Positions 26,001 to 37,800 of a DNA stretch of 64,000 nucleotides are shown piece after piece. The stretch comes from Amoebophrya sp. A120 (taxonomy: Eukaryota; Sar; Dinophyceae; Syndiniales; Amoebophryaceae). Positions within the stretch are counted from its first letter, which is position 1, and every line of letters starts with the position of its first letter. A program made the translations under genes and the position numbers. The notes under the pieces were generated by a model that saw nothing but the letters and a program-made list of their open reading frames with translations, made no database searches and was not told where the DNA came from. The stretch spans positions 5,598,757 to 5,662,756 of the forward strand of contig CAJINV010000001.1 in the NCBI GenBank assembly GCA_905178155.1. The letters run 5' to 3'.

Positions 26001-29000
26001 CCGCCAGCGGGACGCCGGCGCTTCCGTTCAACGAGGCTTGCTTCGCCACCCCAAACAATTTCAGTTCGACTTCCCCTTTTGAAGGGGCGCCGTCGACTCC
26101 GTTCAGATCGGAAATACAGTCCTTCTCGGTCAGAAACTGCTGAAAAGCCTCCGGAGTGAAAAAAGCGACCTCTCCGGGATTCCGGTACGCTTCTACCTCT
26201 TTTAGCGCCTCGGGAGGGAGGTCGCGGTCCCCGCTGTCTTCCCGGTTCCGCTCTCGACTTCTGTTCTGCTGATGGTGCATCCACATGATCAGGAACCCAA
26301 ACGCGCGATGAAGGTCCGGAGGCTGTTTTTCGCTCTCTACGCCCTTCTGCAACAGGATCCGCCCGTAAAATAAACTAGCCCGCAGCCAATTACTCGGGCC
26401 ATCTCCGCAAACGTCGCTCACCTTCATCTCCTCGCGCGCTATCTTGTAGGCCTCGAGAAAAAAGTCCAGCAGGTCTCCAGCATCGTGGGTCGTGCCGCCA
26501 GCAGCAGCCGGACGGTTGCGCTTAGAGCCGGCTTTTGTTGCCACCGCCTCGCTTTGGCTGTCCATATGATTGCTCAGCAGCTGCCGCGCCGCGGTCAGTG
26601 TTTCCATCGAGTCGTTTTGCTGCATCGCTATGCGGGGCACCTTCGGAACCCCGGTAATCATAGGCCGGTCTACCAGCGCCGCGAAAAACTTGTCGATCCC
26701 AGCGAGCTCAACAACCAGACTCGTGCTGTCGATCCTGGTGCGCCCCATCGCGTTGATAGTTTCGAGGTACTGCTCGTTCGCGATTGGTTTCAACTTGTAC
26801 TGAATACGCAACTTCTTCGGGTCGGCGAACGCCTCAACGATACTCAGCGGCGCCTGTGTCTCCGTAAACCCCTGGGAAATTTCCTCGCTAGTGAGTCTCT
26901 GAGAACGAGGGTAAAGCTTCTGCGACTGCAGATACAAATGCAGGCTGTTTACACCGAGACGCACTTTGGCCGACTCATCCCAGTCTCGCAGCCAGTCCTG
27001 CTGTCCGGTTTTCAGCATTTTGCTAAATGTGTCCCAGCTGCTGCCCTTGCCGCGGATACATCCAGAATTCGAGAGCGCAGCCTTGACTTTTTTGAGCACC
27101 CCGTTCGCCAAGCATGCCAGCGCTTTCGGCGCAGCCAAAGCTTCCAGCTGTTTGTACGCTCGAGATGCCCCGGAGCGGTCATCTACCGACGGCGCTGCGG
27201 GCTCCGAAAGCTGGGGAGTTTCAAGTTGTGTCGTTATTGTAGCTTGCCGCGCGATTACGTAATCATCACCATGTTTGAATCGCAGAACTTAGCTCCACAA
27301 ATAGAAAGCATGACTATGAAAATGCCAATCCAACGCAGTGCGCAGCTGCTCATGCTATGTTGTATGTGTACTATACCTCCATGATGTTCAGCAGTATTTT
27401 GAACGTAGCCCGAAGCTCCTGCAGTTCTCCCTGGTCCGGGACGTTGCTTACGCCTCCACAGACGCGGCCAGATCGCAAGATTCCCATCAAGGCCTCCGTC
27501 CCAGTAACCCCGGTGAAGTGGTCGGGAAGCAGTCGCGACGTCAAACCGTGCAAAAAGCCGAGGTGCAGAGTTGCCAGACGGCTCTCGCTTTCCGGACGCA
27601 ATTCCCGGAATTCGTCCCGGAAGGAATAGGCGAAGTAGGCCGGCTGCCGAAGCTGATCCAGTGCCATTACGGTCGCCCCCTTGGCATCTCGAGTTGCCGC
27701 TGCGTGGGGCAACAGCAACACACGTCTCGATCGCAGACCCGCTGCGTCACGCGGAGTCGCGCACAGCAAGAGGCCCTGCTGAAGTCCCAGGAGTGTTCCA
27801 AACTCTTGCTGCGGAGAAACATACAGCGCTTTATCGGGCGAGTAAACCAGATTGACGCGATCCAAGTGCTCCTCGAGTAGGTGTTTCCGCAGGCGATCCC
27901 GAAGCGGTGCCTGCCTTGCATCCCCGAACGTGCCTGCGTCGTGGCGCAGAGGGAGAACTTGGAAGGTGAGGTCCTGCAAACGTGGCAGTTTCACGACTAC
28001 CAAAGCATCTGCGTCGCTGTCTTTTCTCTCGTCGCTGCGCTGGTGGACCGACGGCCCGGCAAACACTTGCATCATGTTGATAAGCTCGAGCCGACGAAAA
28101 ATTTTTTCTCCAAGAATTCGCACGGTTTCGGAGTTGATATCAAGAAAACGTCTGCCGGACGCACAATGCGCGATCTCTTTAGTGTCTCCACGATAAACGA
28201 ACTCGGCGTCGGAGCAAAATCCAGAGGAAGACGCAGACGAAGCTCGTGACTTTTCCAGCGGAATAAACTCAATTACGATACTGCCGCTTTTCTCGTCGAC
28301 AGATAGCCAGTGGCTGAAGTCGTCAATCAAGGTCGCTGGTAGATCGGCCTCCACCGTTCCCTTCGTAATCCCGTGCGCAGCGGTTCCTTCCTCGCAAAAA
28401 TTTGTCACCGTTTCGGCCCCGGAACCACCTCCGCCGCCGAAAAAGCTCGCGTCAGCTGGCGAAAGTATAGACGAGATCGCCGTTGCGTACATCTCTTGCT
28501 GGTCGCCGCACGAGGTGCTGCTCATACCAGACGGGGCTGCCCCTGGCGTCGCAAAGGAACACCAGCTTGGGTCCACCGGCGTAATCGACATGTCCTGGAA
28601 GCTCTCGTCCGTCATTGGCAGCACGTATGCCGGCGTCTTGCTAGGACCATTGTCGCTGAGAGGGGCGACCGCCTGAGCGCCGAGTGGAGCTTGATGGTGA
28701 GCTGCAGGGTCTTGCGCAGGAGTGGCGCCACTCGCAAATCCCGCATCAGTCTGCGTTACGCCGAAGTCGTTGACAGATGCTCCGGCATGCAACAGTCTTT
28801 GCAGGTCGCTCGTGCGATCCAAAAGCTTGGGCTTCTTCGGCACCGGGCCCAAAAGACTGCTGCTGCCGACGTCGTTGCCTCCTCCTTCGAAGTCAAGATT
28901 TGGCGCAACGCCCGGCTCTCGTTTCTGCAGGAATATACTCTCGCTGAGCAGGATTCGGTCGGGTTTGGCAGGCCGTCGGAGCTCGAGTATTTCCGCGCGC

Positions 29001-32000
29001 TCCCCGTTCGAAGGCGAGGGCGGCTGGAAGCAATACTTCCTCCCTCCGATCTCTCCCACCTGTTGCGCGGCGCAGTTGTTCTTCCCTCCGACTACTTGGA
29101 CCGAGGAGGGACGGCAATCGCCGAAAAGCCGCCGGTAACCTGCATCCTCGACAATTGAGTAGTATCCTGTGTAAAAACGTCCCCATCCCATAGTCAAGTT
29201 GCGAACAACTCTGCAACACAAATCCAGAAGTTTTGGAAGCCATGCATGAAAAGTTCGTCCTTGTAGTGGAGTGCAGGTTAGCAAGAGCAGTCGCATCACA
29301 AACCCAATTCCTTATCCTGTTTACAGCATTACAAATGCCAAAACACGATTGGCAATTCCCTTCATGTCGATGCGCATTACAAATGTTCCTGTCATTGCAA
29401 ACCTGCATGGCAACAATTATGGGGTGGGGACGTTTTTACATAGGATAAGTAGTGCAACCGATTTACCGGGGTGCGATCGATCAGAAGCTCGCCAGAGAGC
29501 ACATCGACGTCCGCGGTCCGCCGCGTCGATAAACCCCCCGGCCCCGCTTCGACTGTAAGCCTGGCCCGGTACCAGTTGCAGCCACCGTCGCTGTTAGTTT
29601 TTTGTTTTTGCCCCTTCTCTTTCCCGCTTTGCTTCAATGCAAGCGCCAGACCTTGATGCTTCCACGCCAAGTCTTCGTCCCAACAGTCCTGCTGTGTATA
29701 CGCGCGCAGAAATTCGGTGAGCGCGGAATCTTTCAGCGCTGGGGCTTCCAGAAACTCTTTAGTCAAGTCGTAGGCAGGCTGACTGCCGAGGGCTTCGTGC
29801 ACGGCTTTTGTCATTCCCTGCGCTCGCACTTCCGCGAAAAACAACATCGTAGATGACCATGAGCCTTGCTCATCATGCTTCGCCTGGTTGTCTGCAAGCG
29901 TTGCACGGATGTAAAACCATGCCGCCGCATCGGAAAGCTTGGGCAGCTCTATGTCTTCGATCGGAATCACGCCGCTGTTCGGTCCGGGTCGTAGGAGCCG
30001 GTCGTCGTCTGCAAAAGTCAGGGACGCCGCTACGCAGATCCCCGAGAGCCGGGCCGAGGCAGAGTCGCCCTTGCTACCACGCGTGCGCTTCAGCTGGTCG
30101 ATCCAGCGAAGTGCCTGTGTGCGGGCCATGCGCAGAAGGCCCACCGCTGCTTCGCATTTCGGGCAGTGTTCAAACACAAAAACCCCGATCAGGACCGCTA
30201 TGGTGAGTTCCGTCACTCTGTCCCAGGCATCCCAGTTTTGCGTCAGAATGTCCCGGGCGTGCTTGCACAAATCTTCCGAAAGAGAAGAACCGAGGTCGGC
30301 CAGCGCAGCCGCCGAACTTCGCATCCAGCGTCGCATGCCCATATCAGAAATATCCAGAAGATTCTCGTCGTCGTCGGCAGCACCAGCAGCAGCGCCGAAT
30401 AGGTCATCTTCTTCATGATCCTCACTGCGCGTCAGTGGAGGCCCGGTTTGCCAAAGGACTCCCAAAACCAGCCGGCCCACGTCTTCATGGTTCAAACTGT
30501 TTAGACCCCCGGTTAAGAGCTTAGCGAGTCGGAACAGCTGCAGGGTCGGCCCAGCAGCTCGCAGTAGTCCTAGTTGTTCTGCTGCTCTGGCGACCAGCGA
30601 ATGGCCCCCGCTTTTGATCTTCGCGTAGACAGCATTCTCGCAATGCCCGAAGCCTGTGAAGTCTTGCAGTACCTGATGCCGCGGATCCACCAGGCTTAGG
30701 CGAAGCCACTCGATCACCTTGATAACCCAGCTTGACCGCTGCCCCCTCAGCAGCCGGCCGCCTTTACAGCCGCCGTCCTTTTTGCCCTTATCGCGGGCCG
30801 TTTCATACGGGTTAGTATGCTCTTCAGAATCAAGCACCTCAGCCAGGAGGTTGTGCTGGTTGTTTCTGATTATACACGAATTCTCATCAAGCGAAGCAAC
30901 TTGCTCGTACTTCGTTTTCCCAGATTTCGCGACGAGTTCCGGTCGCAACATTCGAGAGCAAAGCCGAACCCTGCGCCCCGAAGTCAGGATCTTATCGGTG
31001 TCCCTGTCGCTCGCTTCCCCAAGGGCCTTCATCAGGGGCTCGAACTCGTGCCACTTGAACATGTGGTCGTCTTCGTATGGCTGCGAAACGGCACTCTCGT
31101 CGTCGGCCCCGAGAAACTCGCCGAAGTCGATCCATGCTTCCTCCTGTGCAATGAGACGCTCTGACATGAGGAGGTGGAACAAGAGGTAGGTTTGGTCATT
31201 ATCCGACTCTGGCAACAGTTTTCGGTATCTCGAGATTTTGATCATGGCGATCTTCCTCCTGGCCTGGCACGCCTCGCACCTTTCGCCGATATACCTTCTG
31301 CCGCTCTTCTTGCAGGCACAGTCACTCCCGCGGTTGTTAAGCGTAAACTCCTCGATTTGCTCCTCCAGCGACTCGCATTCCTCGTGCTTTTCTCGCCAGT
31401 CTTCGCGCTTCTTCTCTTGGTTCTCGCGACATTTCGCATTGATTTGCGCCTTCTGCGTGTCGATTAATTCCTTCATCTTCTTGTCCTTCGCAAGTGCCAG
31501 CGCCAAGAACTTCGAATGCGGCCAATTCACGGTCTCCAGTTTCGATTTCGAATGCTTCGCTCTCGTTTTCCTGCTCTTCATGTACCCCTGGTTTTTTTTT
31601 CGGCCCATCGATGTACTTTTCTACTTCTGCATCAAAGTCGAAGCCTCTGAAAAAGAAGGGACTAGAAAAAGCTAACCAAAGCGAAACCAAGCAGAGCCGA
31701 AATTTCAAAAAATGGTCACTGCTGTCCTTACCTCGAGGGAACTGAGCTGCTGCTTGTGCTTCGCTTCAGGCAAAAACAAAAGTGACAACAAGTGCGTGAA
31801 GTCGTATCCCAGAAAGTTTCCCAAAGCCGGGTGCTTCTGGCATGCCTCCCGATCCAAAAGCAGGCAACCTGTCAGGCCGGTCAAAATGACAACCGAAATT
31901 CCACGGAGGTCCCCGCGCAGTCCGGTCCCTGTGTTTCGCGTCGTGACCCGCGCGGCTGATGTCCCGTCGGAGAGGCCGAAAAACAGCTGCCTGGCGAGAC

Positions 32001-34116
32001 GCAGATAACTCCGCAAGAGCTTTCGGAGCCCAAATTTTTTCTGGTAAATCTGTAACTTCTGCACCGCCTCCGAGTCGCGTTCTTGTTCGGCGAACTCCCA
32101 AAGCCGGCGGACGTTTTCCTCCACGTCCAAAAGGATGTCGACCATCCGCACCCCGGACCGCTCCGTGCTGTGGTCCTCGTAGTACGCCAGAATCTTGCTA
32201 AGCCTCTTAATATTTTCCTGGACGTGCTGGAGTTCCTTATCCACGTCCCCCCCCGCCCCGTGAAGCTGCAGGCGCCGCCGTGCTAAATTTGCGTGATCCC
32301 GCCATGGCTCGAATTCCTCCTCCGCGAACGCTTCGCTCGCTCCACTTTCGTCGCGGAGTGCCAGCCGTTGCCGTGCTTCCTCGATGTGCTCCGACGAGTT
32401 TGCCATCCCATGCTGGCAGTCGCGAACCACCTGCGCGTGCGTAATGGCGACCTCGCACACAGCGCTCACCGGGGTCCTGCTCTTCTCCACCGCAGCCACC
32501 AATTTGTTTGTGTCGCAGACCACTTTGTCAATCAGGTCCTTAAGTGCCTTGGCCCATGTTTCTTGCGGCCCGTCATCCGGGTCTGGGTGCACGTTGAACT
32601 CGGGAAAGCGATCTTGCAGTTTTCCAAGACGGCGGACGAGCTTCCTCGAAGCCTCCGCAATGGCCGAAAGCTCCCGCGAGCCAACCGCTGCCGAGGGCTT
32701 CTGACAGGCGACTACTGTTGCGTGCTGTGTATAGGCCAGAAAACGCAGCCAGACGATTTTGTACAGCATCGGGCTTCTCAAGAAGTTGAGTGCTAGGAAC
32801 TTCGCGACCGTCCGCACTGCAGCCCACGCGGAACTTCTTCGCCAGATCGCGCCCGAGTCGGCATTGCGGAAGCAGTCGTGTACCTTGAATGCAACTTGCG
32901 CTCCCGGGTCCGATTGCATTTCAGCACCGCAGGCACGCGGAAAAAATTCCGTGAGCAAATCTGGAGCGGGGACGCGGCAGGACGACGGTGTCCCTCGCAC
33001 GCCACTGAAGCCTGCCAAAGGCACGTCGGGAGGGTCGAGCTCGATACTATGCATGGCAAACTAATGATCTGCGCGCTGAGTGGTCTAGAGCGCAGGCGCG
33101 CAGTGCGGGATAGCATCTGAGCACCTGCACCCCCAGCCTGCTTCGCATGCATCGATCGAAGCGCAGGCTTTGTTTTCGCGATTATATCAGCCGACACATA
33201 CCAGCGGATCGCATGGCGCATCATGTTGCACATGCCGTGTATCAAACCGGAGGAAGCCGCATCAGAAAGCAATAAATAAACTAAAACCACTCAGGAGCTG
33301 CTTGTAGGTTTCATTTTCGTAAAAAGTCTTTTCCGACTTCACGCCGCAGAGTGGCTCGGCGGTGGCCGTCAGCTCCACGAGCGTCTTTGCAAACTGCAGC
33401 TGCATCGCCTTCTGGAACTCGATCATCGCGACCTTTGTCGGAACATTTTGCACGACGGTGCGGTCGCGAGGGGTGCCAGTGTGGACAGCGGTTGGGGTTT
33501 GGGCGTCCCACATGTGCATCTTGATCCAGGTTGTCCCTCCACAAGGAGTGTCGTCGTCAACCCGCTCCAGGACGAGAACCGCGTTTTGGGCCCGCACGTA
33601 CAACACGACCACGGCATCCGGAAGCCCGCGGCCGAGGCGCCCGCGGCCGAGGCCTCTGATTTGTCGGTGTAAAGCCAGCGGATCCGGCTGTAGCTTCCCC
33701 GTCTTCTTATCGACCGCGTGCAGCTCCACGAAGCGCGTCAGCATTTGCAAATACTTGTCGAACTTCGATGTCTGGATAGTGTCATTATGCTCGGGGGCGT
33801 AAAAGTCGTCGCTTGCAAGCTGCGGCGGATTGCTGCATAGCCAGTTGTGCCCCTCCTGTCCGCGGACAAACTCCGCGAAGTGCCGCAGAAATTTTCCTGG
33901 ATTCTCCTCATCTTCCGTCATTAGCGGCGGACGCAGCGCCGGAAAAAGACTGCTGTGCTGTTGCCTGGCCAGGTCGTCGCTGTTCCACTTTTCGAGGTTC
34001 TCAATCGCCTCGAGATCGCTGTCGTTCCCGGTCGCGTCCTCATCGTGGGCACAGTTTTCCCTTTTAAAAGCAGGGTCCCGCTTTACGCGCTCGTCCTGCT
34101 CGACCTTCACCTCCAT
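20083..34116 (-). CDS. Giant DUF3638/DUF3645 P-loop NTPase, copy B (about 4,100 aa)
   Basis: This is a full-length paralogue of copy A. The ATG is at 34116 and the stop at 20083. Exons by hand: 34116-33288, 33011-31732, 31620-29448, 29157-27377, 27210 to about 24770, about 24440-23850, about 23640-21636, 21476-20996 and 20817-20083. Phases agree for exons 1-4 and 7-9. The junctions near 24.6 kb and 23.7 kb could not be settled. Motifs match A: Walker A SMGEGKTSVVMP, DExD-like LIDESDQVL, DUF3645 VPYVAKD..TEFAHPDALLLL, MTRGTDLPLPVDAR, GRLRGLGRGQS and ERELEQELEEER. The intron between 29448 and 29157 is an inverted-repeat element with non-GT-AG ends. B lacks A's first intron but has several introns inside the region that is one 5.9-kb exon in A. 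The molecular role is unknown; an ATP-driven helicase-like activity is inferred. Confidence 0.82.
29158..29452 (-). mobile_element. Inverted-repeat intron (introner-like element) in copy B
   Basis: A 285-bp element (29163-29447) has terminal inverted repeats reading TATCCT(A/G)TGTAAAAACG, with about 22 of the outer bases pairing and one mismatch. It is flanked by a 5-bp direct repeat, AGTAG, at 29158-29162 and 29448-29452. On the coding strand, removal of the element plus one repeat copy joins ...RLH|YSIVE... in frame, and this matches copy A (SIVEHANYCRLFGD). The excised ends are then not GT-AG at any position within the repeat. A GT and an AG lie inside the inverted repeats (GTAAAAA and ACACAG), but using them throws the frame off. 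The element has no ORF of its own. It looks like a non-autonomous DNA element that acts as an intron. Confidence 0.8.
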
Positions 34117-34864
34117 CTTTGCGCTGGCTCGTGCACTAGATTATAAGCACCATAATTATGCCTTATGATGAGCGGGAATAATGCTCTTACATTTTTTTAC
34201 CACACAGTCACATTCAAAGAGGTGGAAAAAAGCATTGATAAAAAGCCACTAGAGTGGTAAAGCGATTGAGCGCGCATGGCACTCACAGCGTGCCAGCGTC
34301 TGTCGATGTGTACATTACTTATAAAAAACGTACTCGTGCAGCTGCGGATTTATTCCCGCTTGTTCGCAAAACTACGATGTCCTTCGAGAAAGCCACCCTG
34401 AGTGATGTGCTCCATTTCGAAACAAGAAGAAAAAGTATCTAATGTATAGAGGACAATTGCAGCTAACCTCCTGCACGATAAGTTGGACCAGTTTGCGCAT
34501 CATTCCACTTGCGATATTCCCGAAGGATACAGCTAGACTTGCAGCTCTGCTTCGCAATCAGACAAGTTCGACCAGACTTCAACAACTTTACGACGATGGC
34601 AGCACGATTCTTGTCACGACGTGGATCTCTTTGATCTTTTGTCACACAGCGCAATCTTGTGTCATCAATTACACAAAAGAACGAGTCACACCTAGGTACT
34701 TGATCTTCGTCCGCCAGTAGTCAGAAGAAATCTTTGCAACCCAAAAAAATTCGCGATGGAGCTCGTGCTCGAGGCATTGATAGTGGAGGAACGTGCTGCG
34801 TTCTCGTCTCCAGCTATTGCATGTGAGTTCTTTTTTTGCGCGTTCAGATTTCTTTGCCTGATTT
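34117..34864. other. Intergenic region between SBPase and copy B
   Basis: About 750 bp lies between the SBPase stop and the copy B start. Nothing recognisable was seen apart from short random frames. Confidence 0.6.
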
Positions 34865-37800
34865 TCAGTTTTCTGGAAAAAGGTGTTTCTGACAGAGATC
34901 TACTTCTTCCTTGCCCCCGTAGACTACGCCTATTCTCTGGTCAAGCTCCTGAGCCGCAATTTCCAATACACTCTGCGGCACTGCGGAAAAGGCGGGATCC
35001 ACCAAACTCGCGCCGCCGGCTCGTTCTACCAAAAACGCGATGGGAGCGCACTCATACAGCAACCTGGTGCAAGTATGATTTTCAAATACTTTGAGTGTTT
35101 GCTTCTTTGTACAATCACCTCATACAAGCATTTTTGGGTTTTTTCGGACATGTAAAGCTGTGAGGTGTGCGTGCGCGCGCGCGCGCGTTTTGCGTGTTTT
35201 TGCGCGCGCGCGCGCGCTTTTTGGCGCGTTTGCGCGTGCGCGCGCGCGCGCGGAGCTGCGTTTTTGCGCGCACGCGCGCGCGCACGCTTTTAAGCCAGGT
35301 GTGTCAGATGTGTGTGTGCGCGCTTCCGCGCGCGCTGGTGTGCGCGGCGCGCGCGCGCGCGCACACGGGGACCAGGAGGAGGTGCGCGCGCGCGCGCGCT
35401 CCCGCTCGCGCTCCTGTGCTCTGCGCGCGCGCGCGCGCACACGGGGATGCGGAGGAGGTGCGCGCGCGCGCGCGCACAGGGGGACCAGGAGGAGGTGCGC
35501 GCGCGCTCCTGTGCTCTGCGCGCGCGCGCGCGCACACGGGGATGCGGAGGAGGTGCGCGCGCCCCTGTGCGCGGCGCGCGCGCGCACAGGGGGACCAGGA
35601 GGAGGTGCGCGCGCGCGCGCGCTCCCGCGCGCGCTCCTGTGCTCTGCGCGCGCGCGCGCGCGCACACGGGGATGCGGAGGAGGTGCGCGCTCCTGTGCGC
35701 GGCGCGCGCGCGCACAGGGGGACCAGGAGGAGGTGCGCGCGCGCGCGCGCTCCCGCGCGCGCTCCTGTGCGCTGCGCGCGCGCGCGCGCACACGGGGATG
35801 CGGAGGGGACGCGCGCGCGCGCGCTCCTGTGCGCGGCGCGCGCGCGCACACGGGGATGTGGAGGGGACGCGCGCGCGCGCGCTCCCGCGCGCAGACGGGG
35901 ATGCGGAGGAGGCGCGCGCGCGCTCCCGCGCGCACACGGGGATGAGGAGGAGACGCGCGCGCGCACGCACGTGGATGGGGAGGAGACGGAGCAGTCCACC
36001 GCTCTTGGTGGTTGAAAAAGGTATCTGTGCGTGAAGGCTCCAAAGGCCGAGCGTTGCCAAGCTACTCCCGACGGCAGGCTTGCGCCTGAAGGACGCTCTT
36101 TCTATTCCTGTTGTCCTCCAGACGCAATGTCCTACCCGCGCTCTTGCCTGGGAGCGCGTTTCGCTTGCGCGGTTGCTTGGGTGCGTGCTTGCTTCTGTGG
36201 CCAGGTTGTTCTACTGTGGCAGGTTGATCTTGGCCCATTTCATCAACCACCGGGGGCATCAACCCCACCACCACCCCACCCACCCTCGGACCGTCCGATG
36301 CAAGCAGGAGTGATGCAAGCAGGAGTTTGCGTCGGCTGAAGGCTCAGCGGTGGGCCGTCACGAGCCAGCGGCGGAACGAGTCAGCGGCGGCTCGGCCCAG
36401 TGGCGGCACGAGTCGAGTCTGCGGCGGCTGTCACGAGGCAGCGGCGTCAGCGGCGGCACGAGTCAGAAGCGGCTGCCTGCCTGCATCTGCTCGAGCTGCC
36501 AGGCGCCGGGGGTAGGCAGGCAGCCGCCGGTGCCTCGTGGCGGAGCGGGTGTGGGTTGGGTAGTAGGGGCTGGCTCCCGGGCGTGGAGCGTGCCTGGCGC
36601 TGGTTGGTGATTGGACGTGCCTGGCGCTGGTTGAGCCAGCGGCGGCCTCCGGAGTCGCCGGCGGCCCCAGGAGTCAGCGGCGGGCCTCTAGTCAGCGGCG
36701 GCCCCACTGATCAACGGCGGCCCCATTGGTCAGCGGCGGCCCCTCCGTCAGTGGCGGCCCCTTAGTCAGCGGCGGCCCTCTGGCCAGCGGCGGCTCCTTA
36801 GTCAGCGGCGGCCCCATTGGTAAGCGGCGGCATCTTAGTCATCGGCGGCCCCTTAGGCAGCGGCGGCCCCTTAGTCAGAGGCGGCCCCATAGTCCGCGGC
36901 GGCGCCACTGGTCAGGGGCGGCCCTCTGGTCAGCGGCGGCGCTCTGGCCAGCGGTGGCCCCATTGGTAAGCGGCGGCATCTTAGTCACCGGCGGCCCCTC
37001 AGTCAGCGGCGGCCCCTTAGTCAGCGGCGGCGCCACTGGTCAGCGGCGGCCCCCCCCGGGAGTCAGCGGCGGCGCTCTGGCCAGCCGTCGGCCCCTTAGT
37101 CAGCGGCGGCCCCATTGGTAGGCGGTGGCATCTTACTCAATGGTGGCCCCTTAGTCAGCGCCGGCCCCGTGGTCAGCGGCGGCCCCTTAGTCAGCGGCGG
37201 CGCCACTGGTCACTCAGGGGCGGCCCTCTGGTCAGTGGCGGCTCCTTTGTTATGGGCAGTCCCCGAACCAGGGGCAGCGGCGCGGCCCCATTGTCAGCCC
37301 CTTAGTCAGCGGCGGCCCCTTGCTGGGCGGTGGCCCCTTCGCCAGCGGAGGCCTCATTGGTCAGCGGCGGCCCCACGAGTCAGCTGTGAGTCTGTCAGCG
37401 GCGGCCCTCCGGTCAGCGACGCTCCCCGGCGATCTCACGAGTCAGCGGCGGCCCATCGGTCCGAGGGTGTCCAAATGGGTCCATCCATGGGTCGCGGGCT
37501 GGCTGGCTGTCTGATTAAGGTGGACATGCCCTTGTCTGCCCGCCCCTTTGCCTGCGTGCCCTGCGCCTGGCCGGCTGATGTGGCTGATGAAATTGCCCGG
37601 CCCGCGAGCCAGCGGCGGCTCGGGACAGCGGCGGCTGCCTGCCTGCCCCTCCCCTCGCCTGCTCTGTGCCTGGCTAATGGTAGCCGCTGTTGTGCCTCGT
37701 AGGTGGGTGGTGGGGTTGATGCCCCCGGTGGTTGATGAAATGGGCCAAGACGTAAACCGTGAACCGCGAACAAGGACGCGCTGCTCCCGGTAGAGGTTGA

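Noticed and set aside
33015-33287. AGTGG direct repeats at the ends of the first copy B intron as a sign of a second inverted-repeat intron
   Set aside because: No inverted repeats adjoin them, and a standard GT-AG pair with a good pyrimidine tract (GTGCCTTTGGCAG) solves the junction.
35091-36060. Several overlapping frames of 230-307 codons rich in Arg and Ala on both strands
   Set aside because: They arise from CG-alternating repeats that contain no stop codons in any frame. They lie in an intron and resemble no protein.
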